NCBI GenBank assembly: GCA_036346255.1
Contig: CM070619.1
Location: forward strand, 26,914,342 to 26,978,341
Direction of reading: 5' to 3'
Source of the DNA: Ampelocalamus luodianensis
Taxonomy: Eukaryota > Streptophyta > Magnoliopsida > Poales > Poaceae
Length of the DNA stretch: 64,000 nucleotides
Shown here one piece after another: positions 1 through 12,531 of this stretch. Numbering within the stretch: position 1 is the stretch's first letter; the number at the start of each line of letters is the position of its first letter. The translations under genes and the position numbers were made by a program. The notes below the pieces were generated by a model. The model saw only the letters and a list, made by a program, of their open reading frames with translations, was not told where the DNA came from and did no database searches.

Positions 1-2002
1 GAAAAATTGAATTAGTTACGAATTTTCTAAGTTTAAATGAATTAACAGCACAACAGAAAACACATTACAGAAATACTAAAGCATTTAATCCTTTTTCTAC
101 CCACAGCTATCTAGCCCTGCATAATCGATAAATGGCCCAAATGAAGGTCTTGACAGACAGATCATTGCGCGAAGGTGACGTCGAAGGCGTATTCTAAGAA
201 TACGTCTTCGGCTTATCAAGGTGTACTTCTAACATATACACACAGAGAAATACGCCCCGGCGAGAAAACGTATAACCAGAGCTACACAGCCCTAACTGAC
301 AGCATGGACCCACATGGCAGTGACTAAGAGAAAACATAACGGGCTGGATTAAAGGATTTCTAAACGCGATTAAACAGAGAGGGCCCACAAGTCAGAGACT
401 CAGGCTAAACAAGATTAGCGCTCAACTAACTCCACCGGTGGCTCACCGGCGCGCACGGGGACGGCGGCGCGGCCGCGCAACTGAACTTGCTAACCAGAGG
501 GTTTCTGGGCGAGTGAGTGATACCTTCGGGTTCGCGAAGTTCTCACGAACTCGATGGACGGGGACGCGACCACGGGGATGCCGCCGAGTCGGGGGGCGAA
601 CGGAGGCGGAGAAGAAGATGCGGCTTCGCGAGAGGACGCGACAAGCTTCTAGAAGACTCGGAAGGTGCGCAAGCAAGCTTCGCCCCAACACCAGGAGCAA
701 GAAGCACACGATAATGCCGACGGAAGCACGAGGTGGCCGGAATTTCCACGGCGGCGAAACCGAGCTTGAGAAGAATTGGTCGACGCCCGCAACGATGCAC
801 AAAAAGCGTAAAAAGCCCACCGTTAGATTCGCGGCATCGATGCGATCCTAAGGGACTAGTTGGCGGAGCTAGAAACTCACCGATCACAAACGAGCTCGCG
901 GGGCGAGATCGCCGGAGGCGAGACGACGATATCGCTTCGTGATCCATCGACGCCAAGGACCCGGTTGGGCAAATGGAGGCGGCGTGAGCGTGGATCACGG
1001 TGGCGTGGTTGCGGAATCAAGGGCGGCGCTAACACGGTGGCGCTACGCTTCGTCCTCTTCGCCGCCAAAGCAGAAAGCGCGAGAAAGTGAGAGAGCGAAG
1101 AAACGGCGAATGAATGAGTGCGTGAGGTTATAAAGCTCGCGATGCTCCACGACGGACACGAGGGCAAATAGGTGGCGTGGCGAGGTACGTGGCACCCATG
1201 CGCGAACGGCCGCGAGCCCGGTGAGGTGCGGAGAAGACGAGGCGACCGATGTAGGGTCCACCGTCGGCCGATCGACGGCGGTGCGAACGGTGGTTTGACT
1301 TGATCAAGACGCACCGACCGTTGGATCCAAATGGACGGCCGAGATTGGTGTATGCATTCGACAGTCGGTTGCGACGCGACGATGGATCGCTCGACGGCAT
1401 CGGACGGTCACGATCGATTGACTCGAGGCGGTGCGATTAGTTGACGCGACCGAGCCAAGTGGTGCGATCGGACTCGAGCCCAAGTGTGGTTCGGGCCCGA
1501 CAAACAAGTTGTTTTCGATTCGATTTAAAAGACAGAGAGGTTTTGGGAAATTTTAGAGATAGCTCTGTGGCTCCAAAAATTTCGAAATTTTTATGGAAGC
1601 TATTTGAGACAGATATCAACCTTGCATAAATTTTCCAGAACTTTTATGCACTGAAAAGTTCTGCAGAAAATTCACAAGCATGCTGACCTAGGGTTTGACC
1701 AGATTTTCAACTAGCTTGACTTGGCCATTTGAAATAGCAAATAAAATCTAAAAATTATGAAATAATTCAGGAGGTAGATAGGATGATCAAGATGCTAATA
1801 AAAATATTCCTAGGGATGATCACAAGTTTGAAGGCTAAGAATTAGCTGACAACAATTTCCATTCACAAGAATTTAATTCTAGAAAATGGAAATTGCTATG
1901 AAAATGTAGAAACTTTCAAATGATTTGAAGAGACAACAAAAGTTTTTATTTCTCCTCAAAATTTTACATTTGAAATACAAACCCTAAGTTAGGGCTGTTA
2001 TA
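1..2002 (-). mobile_element. 3' LTR (partial) of Tekay/Del-type gypsy element
   Basis: This block matches 8830-10807 along its whole length and ends in the same way: the upper end is the complement of an LTR start reading TGT(A)ACAGCCCTAAC. It is followed at once by a polypurine tract, so it is the 3' LTR of the minus-strand element whose internal region follows. The outer part lies left of the window; from the complete partner about 2.07 kb is missing. The terminal dinucleotide reads TA where the partner has CA. The GC-rich open frames at 438-1400 have no recognisable domain, recur in the other copy with different frames, and are not taken as genes. Confidence 0.85.
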
Positions 2003-2379
2003 AATCTCCCCCTTACAGAATCTCGCCCCCAGATTTCGATCATTGAGAGAAGAAGGATGGGTAATCTGCCGGAGACGATCTTCCCGCTCCCAAGTGGCTT
2101 CATCTCTGAGTGGTTCGACCACTGAACTTTAAGGAACTTAATCACACGGTTCCTTGTTCTGCGCTTAGCTTCTTCGAGGATACGAACGGACGCCACGATA
2201 AGATGATCTTCCGCACATCGATATTTTCCAATGGTGTTTCTCAACCGAACACGAAGGCACTTCTTCAATTGTGACACATGGAAAACATCATGCACCCTCA
2301 AGTGTAGCGGTAAGTCTAACTTGTAAGCAGCTCCCACTCTATCGATGATGCGGTAGGGTCCGGCATACCGAGGAGCCAA
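1984..2379 (-). pseudogene. integrase C-terminus with chromodomain
   Basis: The peptide starts with the GPYRIIDRVGAAYKLDLP linker seen after gypsy integrase cores and continues with VHDVFHVSQLKKCLR. It ends in a chromodomain-like stretch (VIKFLKVQWSNHSEMKPLG). In chromoviruses this domain steers integration to heterochromatin. The frame runs past the normal stop into the LTR, which suggests an indel near the C-terminus. Confidence 0.8.
2003..2020 (-). other. polypurine tract (plus-strand primer) of Tekay-type element
   Basis: Directly inside the LTR edge, read on the minus strand, is a purine-rich run, TAAGGGGGAGATTT. It sits where an LTR retrotransposon needs its polypurine tract and fixes the element's orientation as minus. 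Confidence 0.7.
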
Positions 2380-3614
2380 TTTGCCCTTGACGACAAACGA
2401 CGATGACCTTTTAGAGGTGAGACTTTGAGATACACAAAGTCATTACCGAAACTCACCACGACGACGACGACCGCATAGCTCTTTCGCTGGATCGAAGCAC
2501 GCGCAAGTGCTCACGTAATCAATCGCACTTGACTTTCCGCTCATTGATCGAATCCGCCAAAGAACCGCTTTTCCCGCTCGACCGGTTCAACGGTTCTCAG
2601 ATCGCCTCCCATACAAAGCCTCAAACGGTGCCATACCGAGACTAGCTCGGAAGTCGTTGTTGTAGGAGAATCGCAAGTGGTAGGCACTTCTCCCAATTCT
2701 TTCCATAGGAAAGAACACAAGCACGAGCATATCTTCAAGCACCGATTGACTCGCTTCCTGCATCGACCATCGGGCCCGAGGATGGTAGGCGGTCTTCAAA
2801 GTAAGACGGTACCCATGGCCTCCCGCATCGTGCCAAAATTGGGAAGTGAAAAGAGAACCACGATTCGACACTATCGCTCGTGGCACACCATGCGCATCAC
2901 AATGCGGGATATGTAAAGATCCGCTAGTGATTCACATCAATCTTCGATCGACCGAAGGAAATGGGCCACCTTCACAATCGATCAATGATAACCCATAATG
3001 CATCCTTCCCGCAGGAGTACGGGCGCATCAGTGATAAAATCCATGCCTACGTAATCCCACTTCCACTCTGGTATAGGCAAGGGTCAAGAAGACCGCGGGC
3101 GACGATGCTCGCCTTGACACGACAACATATGTCACATCCGCCACGAACCCGCAATCTCGCTTCATGCGAGTCCACCGAGAATTTCGACGCAGATCTTGGT
3201 ACATTTTGGTGGCCCCGGATGGATGGACAAAGGCTAATCATGGGCCTCTCAAGAATCAAATCTCGCAACTCGGGACCTTGGGACCACAAGACGCCCAAAC
3301 CATACGACACCATGCTCATCTTCTCGTGAAACACTTGGTGACCCATTCTTGATGTTCGCTTAATTTTACCCACACCATCATCCGATTGTTGTGTCGCTTG
3401 ACTTGATCCACCAAGGTCGGTTGCACAACCAAGGCAAAGAAGGGAACCATGCTCAACCAAACCCAAGTTGAGATTGAAATTCTCGCAAGAAGTGCAGTTG
3501 TCGCTCTTGGATCATCGTGAGCATCGCAATACACCTTTCGCTAAGTGCATCAAAGAACCACATTGGCCTTGCCCTGATGATACTCAATACCCATGTCATA
3601 ATCTTTGATCAATT

Positions 3615-3920
3615 CTAGCCATCTCTCTCGCCCGAGGTTCGAGATCGCCGTGAACAGTATTTCAAGCTCTTGTGATCGAAGAAAACACCTCGCAATGTTA
3701 CCGATCGATAATGCCGCCAAATCTTGAGTGCATGAACCACAGCAGCAAGCTCTAAATCGTGGGTGGGATAGTTGAGCTCATGAGGTCTCAACTGCTGGAT
3801 GCATAAGCAACCCGCTTTGCCTTCCCGCATAAGAACACATCCAAGTCCTCGACGAGAGGCATCGCAATAAATATCAAGCTCTTGTGGATATCGGAAGAGT
3901 AAGAACTCGAGCCAAGTCAA
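3615..3920 (-). pseudogene. RNase H domain of Tekay-type element
   Basis: A 101-codon open frame carries the first RNase H aspartate (LDIYCDASRRGLGCVLM), the glutamate helix (NYPTHDLELAAVVHALKIWRHY) and a late FFDHKSLKY. This is the gypsy RNase H that removes the RNA strand after first-strand synthesis. It directly follows the RT, as expected. The segment is one of the longest unbroken pieces in this element. Confidence 0.85.
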
Positions 3921-4046
3921 TCGCTTGAGCTCCCAAAGCTCTTATCACAGCGCAGAGGACCACACAAACTTCTTGTCCTTCTTGAGCAATTCACCATCGG
4001 CTTAGCGATTTTGGAGAAGTTCTCGATAAAGCGCGGTAGTAGCCCG

Positions 4047-4804
4047 CTAAACCGAGAAAACTCGCACATCGCTGATCGACTTGGCTGCCCCAAGATAGAA
4101 CATCACCGACCTTTGCCGATCCACCGCTATGCCTCCCGGTGAAAGAACATGGCCCAAGAATGCCACTTCCTTCAACCGTAACTCACATTTGTCGAACTTG
4201 CATATAGTCGGTGTTCCCGCAATTTGCCCAAAACAATCCTCGATGCTCAAGATGCTCGCTTACCTTGGAATAGATAAGAATATCATCAATGAAGACCACC
4301 ACAAATTTGTCCAAAAACTCCATGAATACAAAATTCATTAAGTTCATGAACAAAGTCGGAGCATTGGTTAAACCGAAAGACATGACGTGTACTCAGATGA
4401 CCCATAACGAGTAGTGAAAGCCGTCTTCTAATATCCTCCGATCCGATCCCGACTGATGATACCCCATTCTCAAATCAATCTTGAGAACACTGGCTCCAGT
4501 CAATCGATCGAACATATCATCAATGCGGGCAAAGGATATTTGTTCTTCACCGCCACCTCATTGAGAGGACGGTAATCAACACACATGCGCAAAGTCTTGT
4601 CCTTCTTCTTCACAAAGATCACCGACAACCCCAAGGAGATGAATCGGGACGGATGAAACCCTTCGCTTGGAGCTCGCCAAGTCGCTTCTTCAATTCTTCT
4701 AGCTCATTGGGAGGCATCCGACACGCGCCTTCGAGATAGGGGCGATCGGCAAAGCAACTCAATGACAAACTCAAGGTCTCGAGCCGAGGCATCCTGCAAG
4801 TCAT
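4047..4804 (-). pseudogene. reverse transcriptase domain of Tekay-type element
   Basis: On the minus strand the peptide pieces show the RT entry motif (ELKKRLGELQAKGFIRPDSS, at 4804-4619), then MSFGLTNAPTLFMNLMN and FVVVFIDDILIYSK (4383-4183). The thumb/connection piece with EVAFLGHVLSPGGIAVD lies at 4250-4047. The two aspartates of the FIDD box are intact. The palm section between about 4400 and 4600 is out of frame. Gypsy RT copies genomic RNA into DNA inside the Gag particle; here it can be read only as pieces. Confidence 0.85.
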
Positions 4805-6717
4805 CAGAAAACATCCTCAAAATCACAAAAAGAGGAACCTCCCGAATCTTCAAAGTGGCTTGGTCACAAGTGCACAAAGGTGCGACCTTGCAAAACTGTG
4901 GGGAAAAATCGACTGCTCGCCATAAAGGTTGGTGAGGAAACCATCTTCTTGGCATTAATCGATCTGTCCCAAATGTTGGGACAACCAATCCATGCCAAGA
5001 ATCACATCCGCACTCACCGAATCGAGCGTAATAAGATTTGCCAAAAATCCTACCCTTTGACTTCAATAGGAACACCGCGCATTCCATATCGCCTCTCATT
5101 TCCGAACCCGAGAGCGAATGAGCAAAGGAACTCCCAAAGGAACACAAAGAAGACCACTAGCAGCAGCAAATGATCTTGAAATAAAAGAATGCGATGCTCT
5201 AATCAAATAATACCGCAGCAGGACGAATTGACAAGAAGTGTACCCATCACGACATCCGCGCCCCCGAGCCTCCTCATTTGAAGGTGGTTGACTCGACCGA
5301 CGCCGCACTCGGGCTTCGGATCATCTTAGTCGTCGTGGATGACCACACCTCGCCCGCGTCCTCCATTAGGACGAGGGTCGCCGCAACACTCGAGGCGTAT
5401 TCGCATAATGGCCCTTGTTGTGGCAATAAAACAGCAACTCGCCGCCGGATTGCGAGGCCGCCGTGGCCGATCGCAGCGCACGTGGTCGAAACACGCCTGC
5501 GGTGGGCGGAGCGGTGCGATGGCCTCGGCCGCCAGGAGCAAAAGAACGGCCATCGTGCCGCCCACCCGAGGACGAGTGAGGCTGGTGTGAGTAGACCGAT
5601 GTGCCTCCCATTTGCGCTATGGACTCGCCGGCGCCTTTGCCTTATGCTCAAGAACAATGGCCTTATCTACCAAGGCCCAAAGTCGTAGAAGTCCACAACA
5701 GATAGCTTGTCCGCAGCCTCCTCGCATAAGCCATCCATAAACTTCTCCCGCTTAGCCTCATCTCGAGGCCACCTCCCCGGAGCATAACGAGCCGATGATT
5801 GAACTCGCATAAGTACTGGTCATGCATTTGCGCCTTGCTTGAGCGCGAGGAACTCCTTCTTCTTCAGCCTTCATCAGCCGCCGGGATGGGCCCGACTAAA
5901 AGCGATTCGAACTCCTCCACGCGACCACATGGCCCGCGGCTGCATGGCGAGATAGTTCTCCCACCATGAGAGTGCCGCCTCGCCGGTGGGACGCGAAGAG
6001 TGCCTTATCTCGTGCTCGGCATCGAGCTATGTTGAGCTTCGCCAACCATGCGCAGCCAATCATCCGCATCGAGAGGGTCCTCGAGCGGGAGAAAGTTTGG
6101 TCGCAGACGAGGAACTCGCAAGTCCCTCGCGAGTCCGTGGCCGCCACCACCGGCAGGAGTGGAGGTATTCTCAGCAATAACCTCCAAGATGCTGCTCTCG
6201 TCCATGCGTTTCGCTCGACCGAGCGAGCACCTCACCATGGTCCTGAGGAGGGAGCTCTCATCATGACCACCTCTGACCGCCACGCTGCTCTCCCGCCATC
6301 CTGCTTCACTAAGACAAGTTAACAACAAGCGGAAAACACGAAGTCGACAACCCATCGCAAATAACTTACTAACAAAGACAAAACAAACACAAGACTTTTA
6401 AGTTACAAAACCAATTGACAAAAATCTCATAATTTAGCAAACTTCATATATATCTTACCCTTATACCCCACAAATTTTAATTAGACTAATTCTCTATGGT
6501 TCTCCCAAAGACCGATTCTACCGTAGTAACTATCTTTTGAAAGGAACGAGAGACACCAAGTTTTAAACTCAAATTAGAGTAAGATGAGAGTAGAAGGCTA
6601 AGATAGGCAAGGAGTAAAATCTGAGAATCGCTAGGTTTTCATAAACCCTTTATACTTTGAAATTAAGTTTTTTCAAAATATCCTAAGGACGACTATGCTT
6701 GTTACTACGGTCGAATG

Positions 6718-6729
6718 GCTCGATACCAA
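6718..6729 (-). other. primer binding site, tRNA-iMet type (one base short)
   Basis: Read on the minus strand this is TGGTATCGAGCC, next to the 5' LTR. The usual initiator-Met PBS is TGGTATCAGAGC; the difference is one missing base in the CAG part. Elsewhere in the window (26819 and 39812) the site is complete or nearly so, so the loss may be a read error. Confidence 0.75.
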
Positions 6730-6732
6730 CTT

Positions 6733-9700
6733 TGTGAGGACCCCATTTATTTGGCTTGTAATGCTTAACCAACCACCGGTCCTAGCACACAAATCAAATA
6801 AATCGATCTCTAGATATGTATACTTCCAGCAAAGCAATACACACTCCTGCACAAAATTAGACATCAATTCCATTCCAAACATAGAGTCCAAACACAACAC
6901 TACCAAACGGAAGATAAACAAAAAGAAGAGTTATTATGCATAAAGGCCGACTGTGCCAAGATACACAAATAAACAAGAACGACAAATGAAGCAAAGTGCC
7001 ATAAGATGGCTATAAACAAAGCCAATCGTGCCTCCAACCCACAAGGCATCCGACCGACCGCCAAGTCTAGTCGCCCACTAAACGGCAACACATACTCACG
7101 TAGTGAGGCCCATGGGGCTCACCTTCTTCCCTCCGCAACAAAACATTAAGCAAAGCACCCGAGTACAAAGATTGTCTTTGTACCGCAAGACCGACGTGTG
7201 AACTAGCAAGGCACTGCTCATATGCTACATGCGCACTTATTTGGTGGAGGCCATATGTTTCATTTGCATAAAGCCAATTTTCATTTGCAATAAGGTAATA
7301 CGGTTTTAAAGGCAAGTTTGCAATTCATTTAAGATTGAAATAATAAAGAAGGATATTAATAACAAAAGCTAAAGATAAACAACCTAGAAGTGACTATCCC
7401 AATAGTCACCCCAACAATAGCACTAATCCCGCATTCGCACTCACCCATCAAGTTTTAATTTAAATGTTGTAGGCTAGTTCTTACGGGCGATCCGAGCGTG
7501 TCCATAACCTAGACGAGGCTATTCGAATAGTTTTAACCCCGCAGGTGTACCAATGTACCCACACTTGCATCGCCTTTAAACCAAGCACACTCCGAAGGTA
7601 TGCCGCACACTAAGTCCTAGACTTTTTCCAATATTGTGTATTAACTACGAGCCGCTTGTATGGATAGGAATCCATACGCTACATGGTAAAGCCGAAAGAC
7701 AACTACCCACTCGTGATAAAGCTTTTCTGACAACTACCATGCTCCCACCTCCATCCTCCCGCGACTCTCCGCGACCCGAGCCAATACACCAAAGTACTAG
7801 GTCAAGAGAGGTCCCATATACTCTAGTGTGGTTAGCACGCAAAATGCTCAAGACGTGTGGCGCAAGTAACCCTGGCCTTAATCGACTTCTGCACCTTTCC
7901 ACTACACCCAACAGATCACACCGCCTTACCATTGTGCCCAAGTCTAAATCATTTTGTTTTCATTTTTAATTTTGCAAATAAACATATCAAAAATGTCAAA
8001 CATAAAGTTGTAGTAAATTTTAGGTGATCAAGGTTACCGACTAAAGTCGATAACCGCCTAGCTTCTACCGATAGCTAGCATGTCAAGCAAGTTGACCCGA
8101 TCTACTAAGTGACAAGAGATCATCCAACGATCTCCAATCACAGAAATAACCTAGGCTCGTAGTAGAGGATAATCATTTGCCTACAGATTATGCATCTAAA
8201 GGATTAACTAACCAATTTAACACAAATTAAGCGATGCATACATACGCTTGAAACAAAGTATTAGACTTTAAAATACCGGGATTATTATGATCAAATCGCT
8301 TGTTCGGCCGTTGTTGCTCAATTTGTTGCGAGGGTCGCTCTCGTGGTTGCCGCAAATATCGGGCTTCAACGATTGAACAAAACAAATGAATAAGAACGTA
8401 ATAACACCGACAAAACTAAAACATGCAACAACAAACAAACATACTAAAACTCACACAGAACCTAAGCATGATACAACAAAATTTTAGAAACAGAGAACAA
8501 ATCATTTTAGGTTATTAAGAATTTTCCATGAATTTTCTAAGCTAAAAACACATCAAAACACTAGTTAATTGCTTAACAAATTTTCATGAACAGGAACAGT
8601 ATCTAAAACTTAACCTGATAATTAGCACACTAAAAATGAAAATTTACAGAGTTGGTTTTATCGATTTGGACAATTATTGATAGAGATATGAATTTTCTAA
8701 ATTGAAAGTACATAATACACCAATTATTCAATAACCAGATTCTAGCTAACAGAAACATGGTTGAATCTAATTTTGTAAATATTACATTTAAAATTAAAAT
8801 TAACAGAACTGGTTTCAAGTGATTTGGAGAAAATTGAATTAGTTACTTAATTTTCTAAGTTTAAATGAATTAACAACACAATGTAAAACACATTACGAAA
8901 TACTAAAGCATTTAATCCTTTTCTACCCACAGCTATCTAGCCCTGACACATCGACAAATGGGCCCGAAAAGGTGCCACTGCAGACAGATCGTCACGAAGG
9001 TGACGTCGAAGGCGATTCTAAGAATACGCCTTCGCTTATCAAGGTGTACTTCTAACATATACACACAGCAGAAATACGCTTCCGACAGAGAAAACGATAA
9101 CAGAGCTACACACCTAACTAACAAGCATGGACCCACATGGCGTTGACTAAGAGAAAACATAACGGGCGGATTAAAGGATTTCTAAACGCGATTAAACAGA
9201 GAGGGCCACAAGTCGAGACTCAAAGCAAACAAGATTAGCGCCAACTAACTCCACCGGCGCTCACCGGCAAGACGGGGACGGCGCGCGCACCGCAATCGAA
9301 CTTGGCAACCGAGGGTTTCGGCGAGTGAGTGATACCTTCGGTTCGCGGTTCTCACGAACTCGATGACGTGACGCGGACTCACGGACGCGCGCGGCGAAAT
9401 GGCGCGAACTGAGGCGAGAAGAAGATGCGCTCGCGAGAGGACGCGACAAGCTTCTAGAAGACTCGGAAGGCGCACAAGCTTCGCCCCAACACCGTGAGCA
9501 AGAAGCACACGATAATGCCGACGAAGAAAGCTCGAGGTGGCCGAATTTCCACGCGCACGCAAACCGAGCTTGGAGAAGAATTGGTCGACGCCCGCAACGA
9601 TGCACAAAAAGCGTAACAAGCCCACCGCTAGATTCAGCATCGCTGCGATCCTAAGGGACTAGTTGGCGGAGCTAGAAACTCACCAGATCACAAACGAGCT

Positions 9701-10807
9701 CATGGGCCGATCGCGGAGGCGGAGACGACGATAGTCGCTTCGTGATCCATCGACGCCAAGGACCCGGTTGGGCAAAATGGAGGCGGCGCGAGCGTGGATC
9801 ACGTGGCGTGGTTGCGGAATCAAGGGCGGCGCTAACACACTGGCGCTACTCTTCGCTCTTCTCTTCGCCCAAACAGAGAAGCGCGAGAAAGTGAGAGAGC
9901 GAAGGAAACGGGAATGAATGAGTGCGGAGGTTATAAAGCTCGCGATGCTCCACTGACGACACGAGGGCAAATAGGTGGCGCGGGCGAGGCACGTGGCACC
10001 CATGCGCGAACGCCGCGAGCTCGGTGAGGTGCGGAGAAGACGAGGGCGACCGACGGTAGGGTCCACCTGCCGCGATCGACGAAGCGTGCGAACCGTGGTT
10101 TGACTTGATCGCATCGCACCGACCATTGATCCAAATGGACGATCGAGATTGGTGTATGCATTCGACAAAGTCGGTTGCGCGACGCGACGTGGATCGCTCG
10201 ATTTGCATCGGACGGTCACGATCGATTGACTCGGCGGTGCGATTAGTTGACGCGACCGAGCCAAGTGGTGCGGCCTGACTCGAGCCCAAGTGTGGTTCGG
10301 GCCCGACAAACAGTGTTTCAGATTCGATTTAAAAGACAGAGAGGTTTTGGGAAATTTTTAGAGATAGCTCCAGTGGCTCCAAAATTTTGAAATTTTTATG
10401 GAAGCTACTTGAGATAGATATCAACCTGTGATAAATTTTCCAGAACTTTTATGCACTGAAAAGTTCTGCAGAAAATTCACAAGCATGCTGACCTAGGGTT
10501 TGACCAGATTTTCAACTAGCTTGACTTGGCCATTTGAAATAGCAAATAAAATCTAAAATTGTGAAATAATTCAGGAGGTAGATAGGATGATCAAGATGCT
10601 AAGAAAATATTCCTAGGGATGATCACAAGTTTGAAGGCTAAGAATTTATTGACAACAATTTCCATTCACAAGAATTTAATTCTAGAAAATGGAAATTGCT
10701 AAGGAAAAATGTAGAAACTTTCAAATGATTTGAAGAGACAACAAAAGTTTTTATTTCTCCTCAAAATTTTACATTTGAAATACAAACCCTAAGTTAGGGC
10801 TGTTACA
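6733..10807 (-). mobile_element. 5' LTR (complete, ~4.1 kb) of Tekay/Del-type element
   Basis: The LTR is bounded by TGTGAGGACCCC at the lower end and GGGCTGTTACA at the upper end, so on the minus strand it runs TGTAACAGCCC to GGGGTCCTCACA. It lies beside the PBS, and its last 2 kb repeat at 1-2002. A related LTR in the opposite orientation stands alone at 12532-16551. LTRs of about 4 kb are usual for Tekay/Del chromoviruses. The sequence just outside (TTAAC, 10808-10812) is the expected position of the target duplication, but its partner is outside the window. Open frames at 9245-10309 are GC-rich LTR sequence without a known domain. Confidence 0.9.
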
Positions 10808-11345
10808 TTAACCCTGTAAGCCATCCTTTGTTACATCCATGTATGCATGTCATTCTGTTATTTGACGGGTGTAACTTGCGAGCACGGAAGTTGTGCTCAT
10901 TTTGCTTTATGTAAACAAAATTTCAGAGGATAAGAACTTCGCTCCAGGTGTGGATCATGACGACTAGGCCGCTACCCCAGTCGATTGCCTGTGGCAGACA
11001 TCGACCCTACTACTTTTCATCGCCTTCCGCCGTGTTTATTTAATGTTGCCCGTAAGGCTATCTTGTAATCAACTCGCTGTCATTTAATAAATTTTAGCGC
11101 TTATGGTTGTGTTATCACACTTGTTTATCGTGTGAGCTAGCCATCGATCATGGACTAGTTCGCTTATGCAATGTAAGATCCGTGTTAATCCGGTCGCCAC
11201 ACCGGGCACTTCAATGATCGGCGTGTCAAGTCCTTCTTATCCTTTTTCACCAGCGCCCCCTGCTACTTCGGATTCGAGGGACCGGAGTTCTCGCCCTTTT
11301 ATTCCGAGGCCTCCGACGAGATTAGGATACCTTCATTGGTATTTC
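10808..11345 (+). mobile_element. gypsy-like LTR fragment (family uncertain)
   Basis: This non-coding stretch has the texture of a grass gypsy LTR end: a CAG/aggataaga acidic-tail-like section around 10925, then a 3' UTR-like AT-rich part with TAATAAATTTTAG near 11090. It lies between the Tekay LTR and the truncated copia element, and neither end is clear. The call rests on general resemblance only. Confidence 0.35.
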
Positions 11346-11429
11346 AACCTCTCCTGCATTGCATACAGCAAATGCTACTTGTTCACGCTTCAAATCACTA
11401 AACCTGTCAAAGCGCTTGATTCGCTAATG

Positions 11430-11610
11430 CTTGCAAATCAATTATCTTCTCGACTTCAATTGTCTTCTAGACTTCAATTCAATTATCTTCGGATCGCAAT
11501 TATCTTCTCGACTTCTATTTGCTTCACTAGTGCTCGTCATATGCATAGATTTCAATTATCTTCTCGACTTCAAATGTCTTCTAAACTTCAATTATTTCCG
11601 ACATTATCAT
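11430..11610 (+). repeat. imperfect ~20 bp tandem repeat (CAATTATCTTCTCGACTT)
   Basis: The unit CAATTATCTTCTCGACTT recurs about six times with variants (TTGTCTTCTAGACTTCAA, AATGTCTTCTAAACTTCAA) and irregular spacers. It fills the space between the LTR fragment and the broken 3' end of the copia integrase. The small open frames across it are by-products of the repeat. Confidence 0.7.
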
Positions 11611-11645
11611 CAAGGGTTGATTTCTCCCCAATGACGGAAACTAAC

Positions 11646-12531
11646 CTCATCTAATGTACTATTAGCTTAATCGGTATTATTCAAATCTCCAATATATGGT
11701 CCAAATACTTGATTATGGATGCCGCTCATAACCAACGATATCCTGCATTTCTGAGAAGGCCCATTGCGTCACAGAGTGTTATAGGTACATAACCCTGCAA
11801 ACCAACCTCGTGAAGATGAGAAGTTTTCATCGACTCTTGCGCTTAGTTGCATAGTTGGATGGATGTTATAGGTCGACGGTCTAAAATTGATGAGAGTCGC
11901 ACGCAGCAGATCGTGTCCCCAACATATAGTTGGTAAATTACAATTCTTCAAAGTTCGCTAGTCCATTCGGTGCGGATGTGATAGAATGCTCAACTTTTTA
12001 ATTCTATTTTCATACAATAATCATCGATGCCTTCGAGTACATTCTCCGCGTTGTCCATTCATATGGACTTCACGTGATGATCGTGAGAAATTATTTTTTC
12101 AATTGTTAATTATCTCGCGAGATTTAGCTTTGCAAAAGCATGGTTTCTCATAGACAATAAACATACGTATAATTATCTGAGGAAGCATCGATGAGCACCA
12201 TAAAATACCTAAATGACCCTTACAGGGGCTGTATAGGACGCAAAAGTCTCCCTGGATACGGTCCAGTAATGCAGGGACTTCATCCTTCGCTTTCAGAGCA
12301 AAAGGTCTAATAATTAATTTTCCGGTGGCACATTCAGGGCACACAAAATCTTCATGATTCGGGAAATTCTTTACATTCATATTATGTCCCTGTGAATTAT
12401 TAATTATCTCTCTCATTATCTTAAGACCTAGGCGGCATAAGCTATCATGCTAAAGATAGAAAAGTTCAGAGCTTCTAAATACAGTTTTCAGGGCAGTACA
12501 GGCTGCAAATGCCTTAACATTAGTGTAGTAT
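11646..12531 (-). pseudogene. copia pol, integrase part (left piece)
   Basis: Minus-strand peptides show the copia pre-integrase zinc region (NHEDFVCPECATGKLIIRP) and the start of the integrase core (DRIQGDFC) at 12416-12099. Further on are the integrase helix (MKNCNLPTICWGHDLLRATL, starting at 11951) and a C-terminal piece ending in HPIIKYL near 11660. RT and RNase H are missing, so the element is truncated at about 11646. The reading frame continues on the far side of the solo LTR at 16552, which shows the LTR landed inside this gene. Confidence 0.8.
12527..12531. repeat. target site duplication AGTAT (left)
   Basis: AGTAT directly precedes the solo LTR and recurs directly after it at 16552-16556. 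Removing the LTR and one copy restores a continuous copia reading frame. Confidence 0.9.

Larger units (their letters stand above)
2003..6717 (-). pseudogene. gag-pol of Tekay/Del-type gypsy chromovirus (many frameshifts)
   Basis: This is the internal region of a Ty3/gypsy element, with domains in order on the minus strand. Gag spans about 6320-5200, with a DPLDADDWLR motif near 6090 and a zinc knuckle (FYCHNKGHYA) near 5420. A protease/linker region covers about 5150-4800. Reverse transcriptase covers about 4800-4050 with the catalytic motif FVVVFIDDILIYSK near 4300. RNase H is at 3920-3615 with IYCDAS, DLELA and DHKSLKY. Integrase core pieces lie at about 2890-2590. The integrase tail and chromodomain lie at 2379-1984, with the FHVSQLKKCLR and KVQWSNHSE signatures. 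The order RT-RNase H-IN and the chromodomain place it in the chromoviruses; Tekay/Del is the best fit. No frame stays open for more than about 150 codons. The breaks are short indels, some of which may be sequencing errors. Confidence 0.85.

Noticed and set aside
1120..1140. TATA-like element (GTTATAAAGC) in the Tekay LTR
   Set aside because: It reads well on the plus strand but the element is on the minus strand; no support for use.
438..1400. Overlapping GC-rich ORFs up to 151 codons on both strands
   Set aside because: They lie inside the Tekay LTR, have no domain, and do not stay open in the second copy at 9245-10309.
11166..11654. 162-codon ORF with repeated LSSRLQ
   Set aside because: It is the translation of a short tandem repeat.
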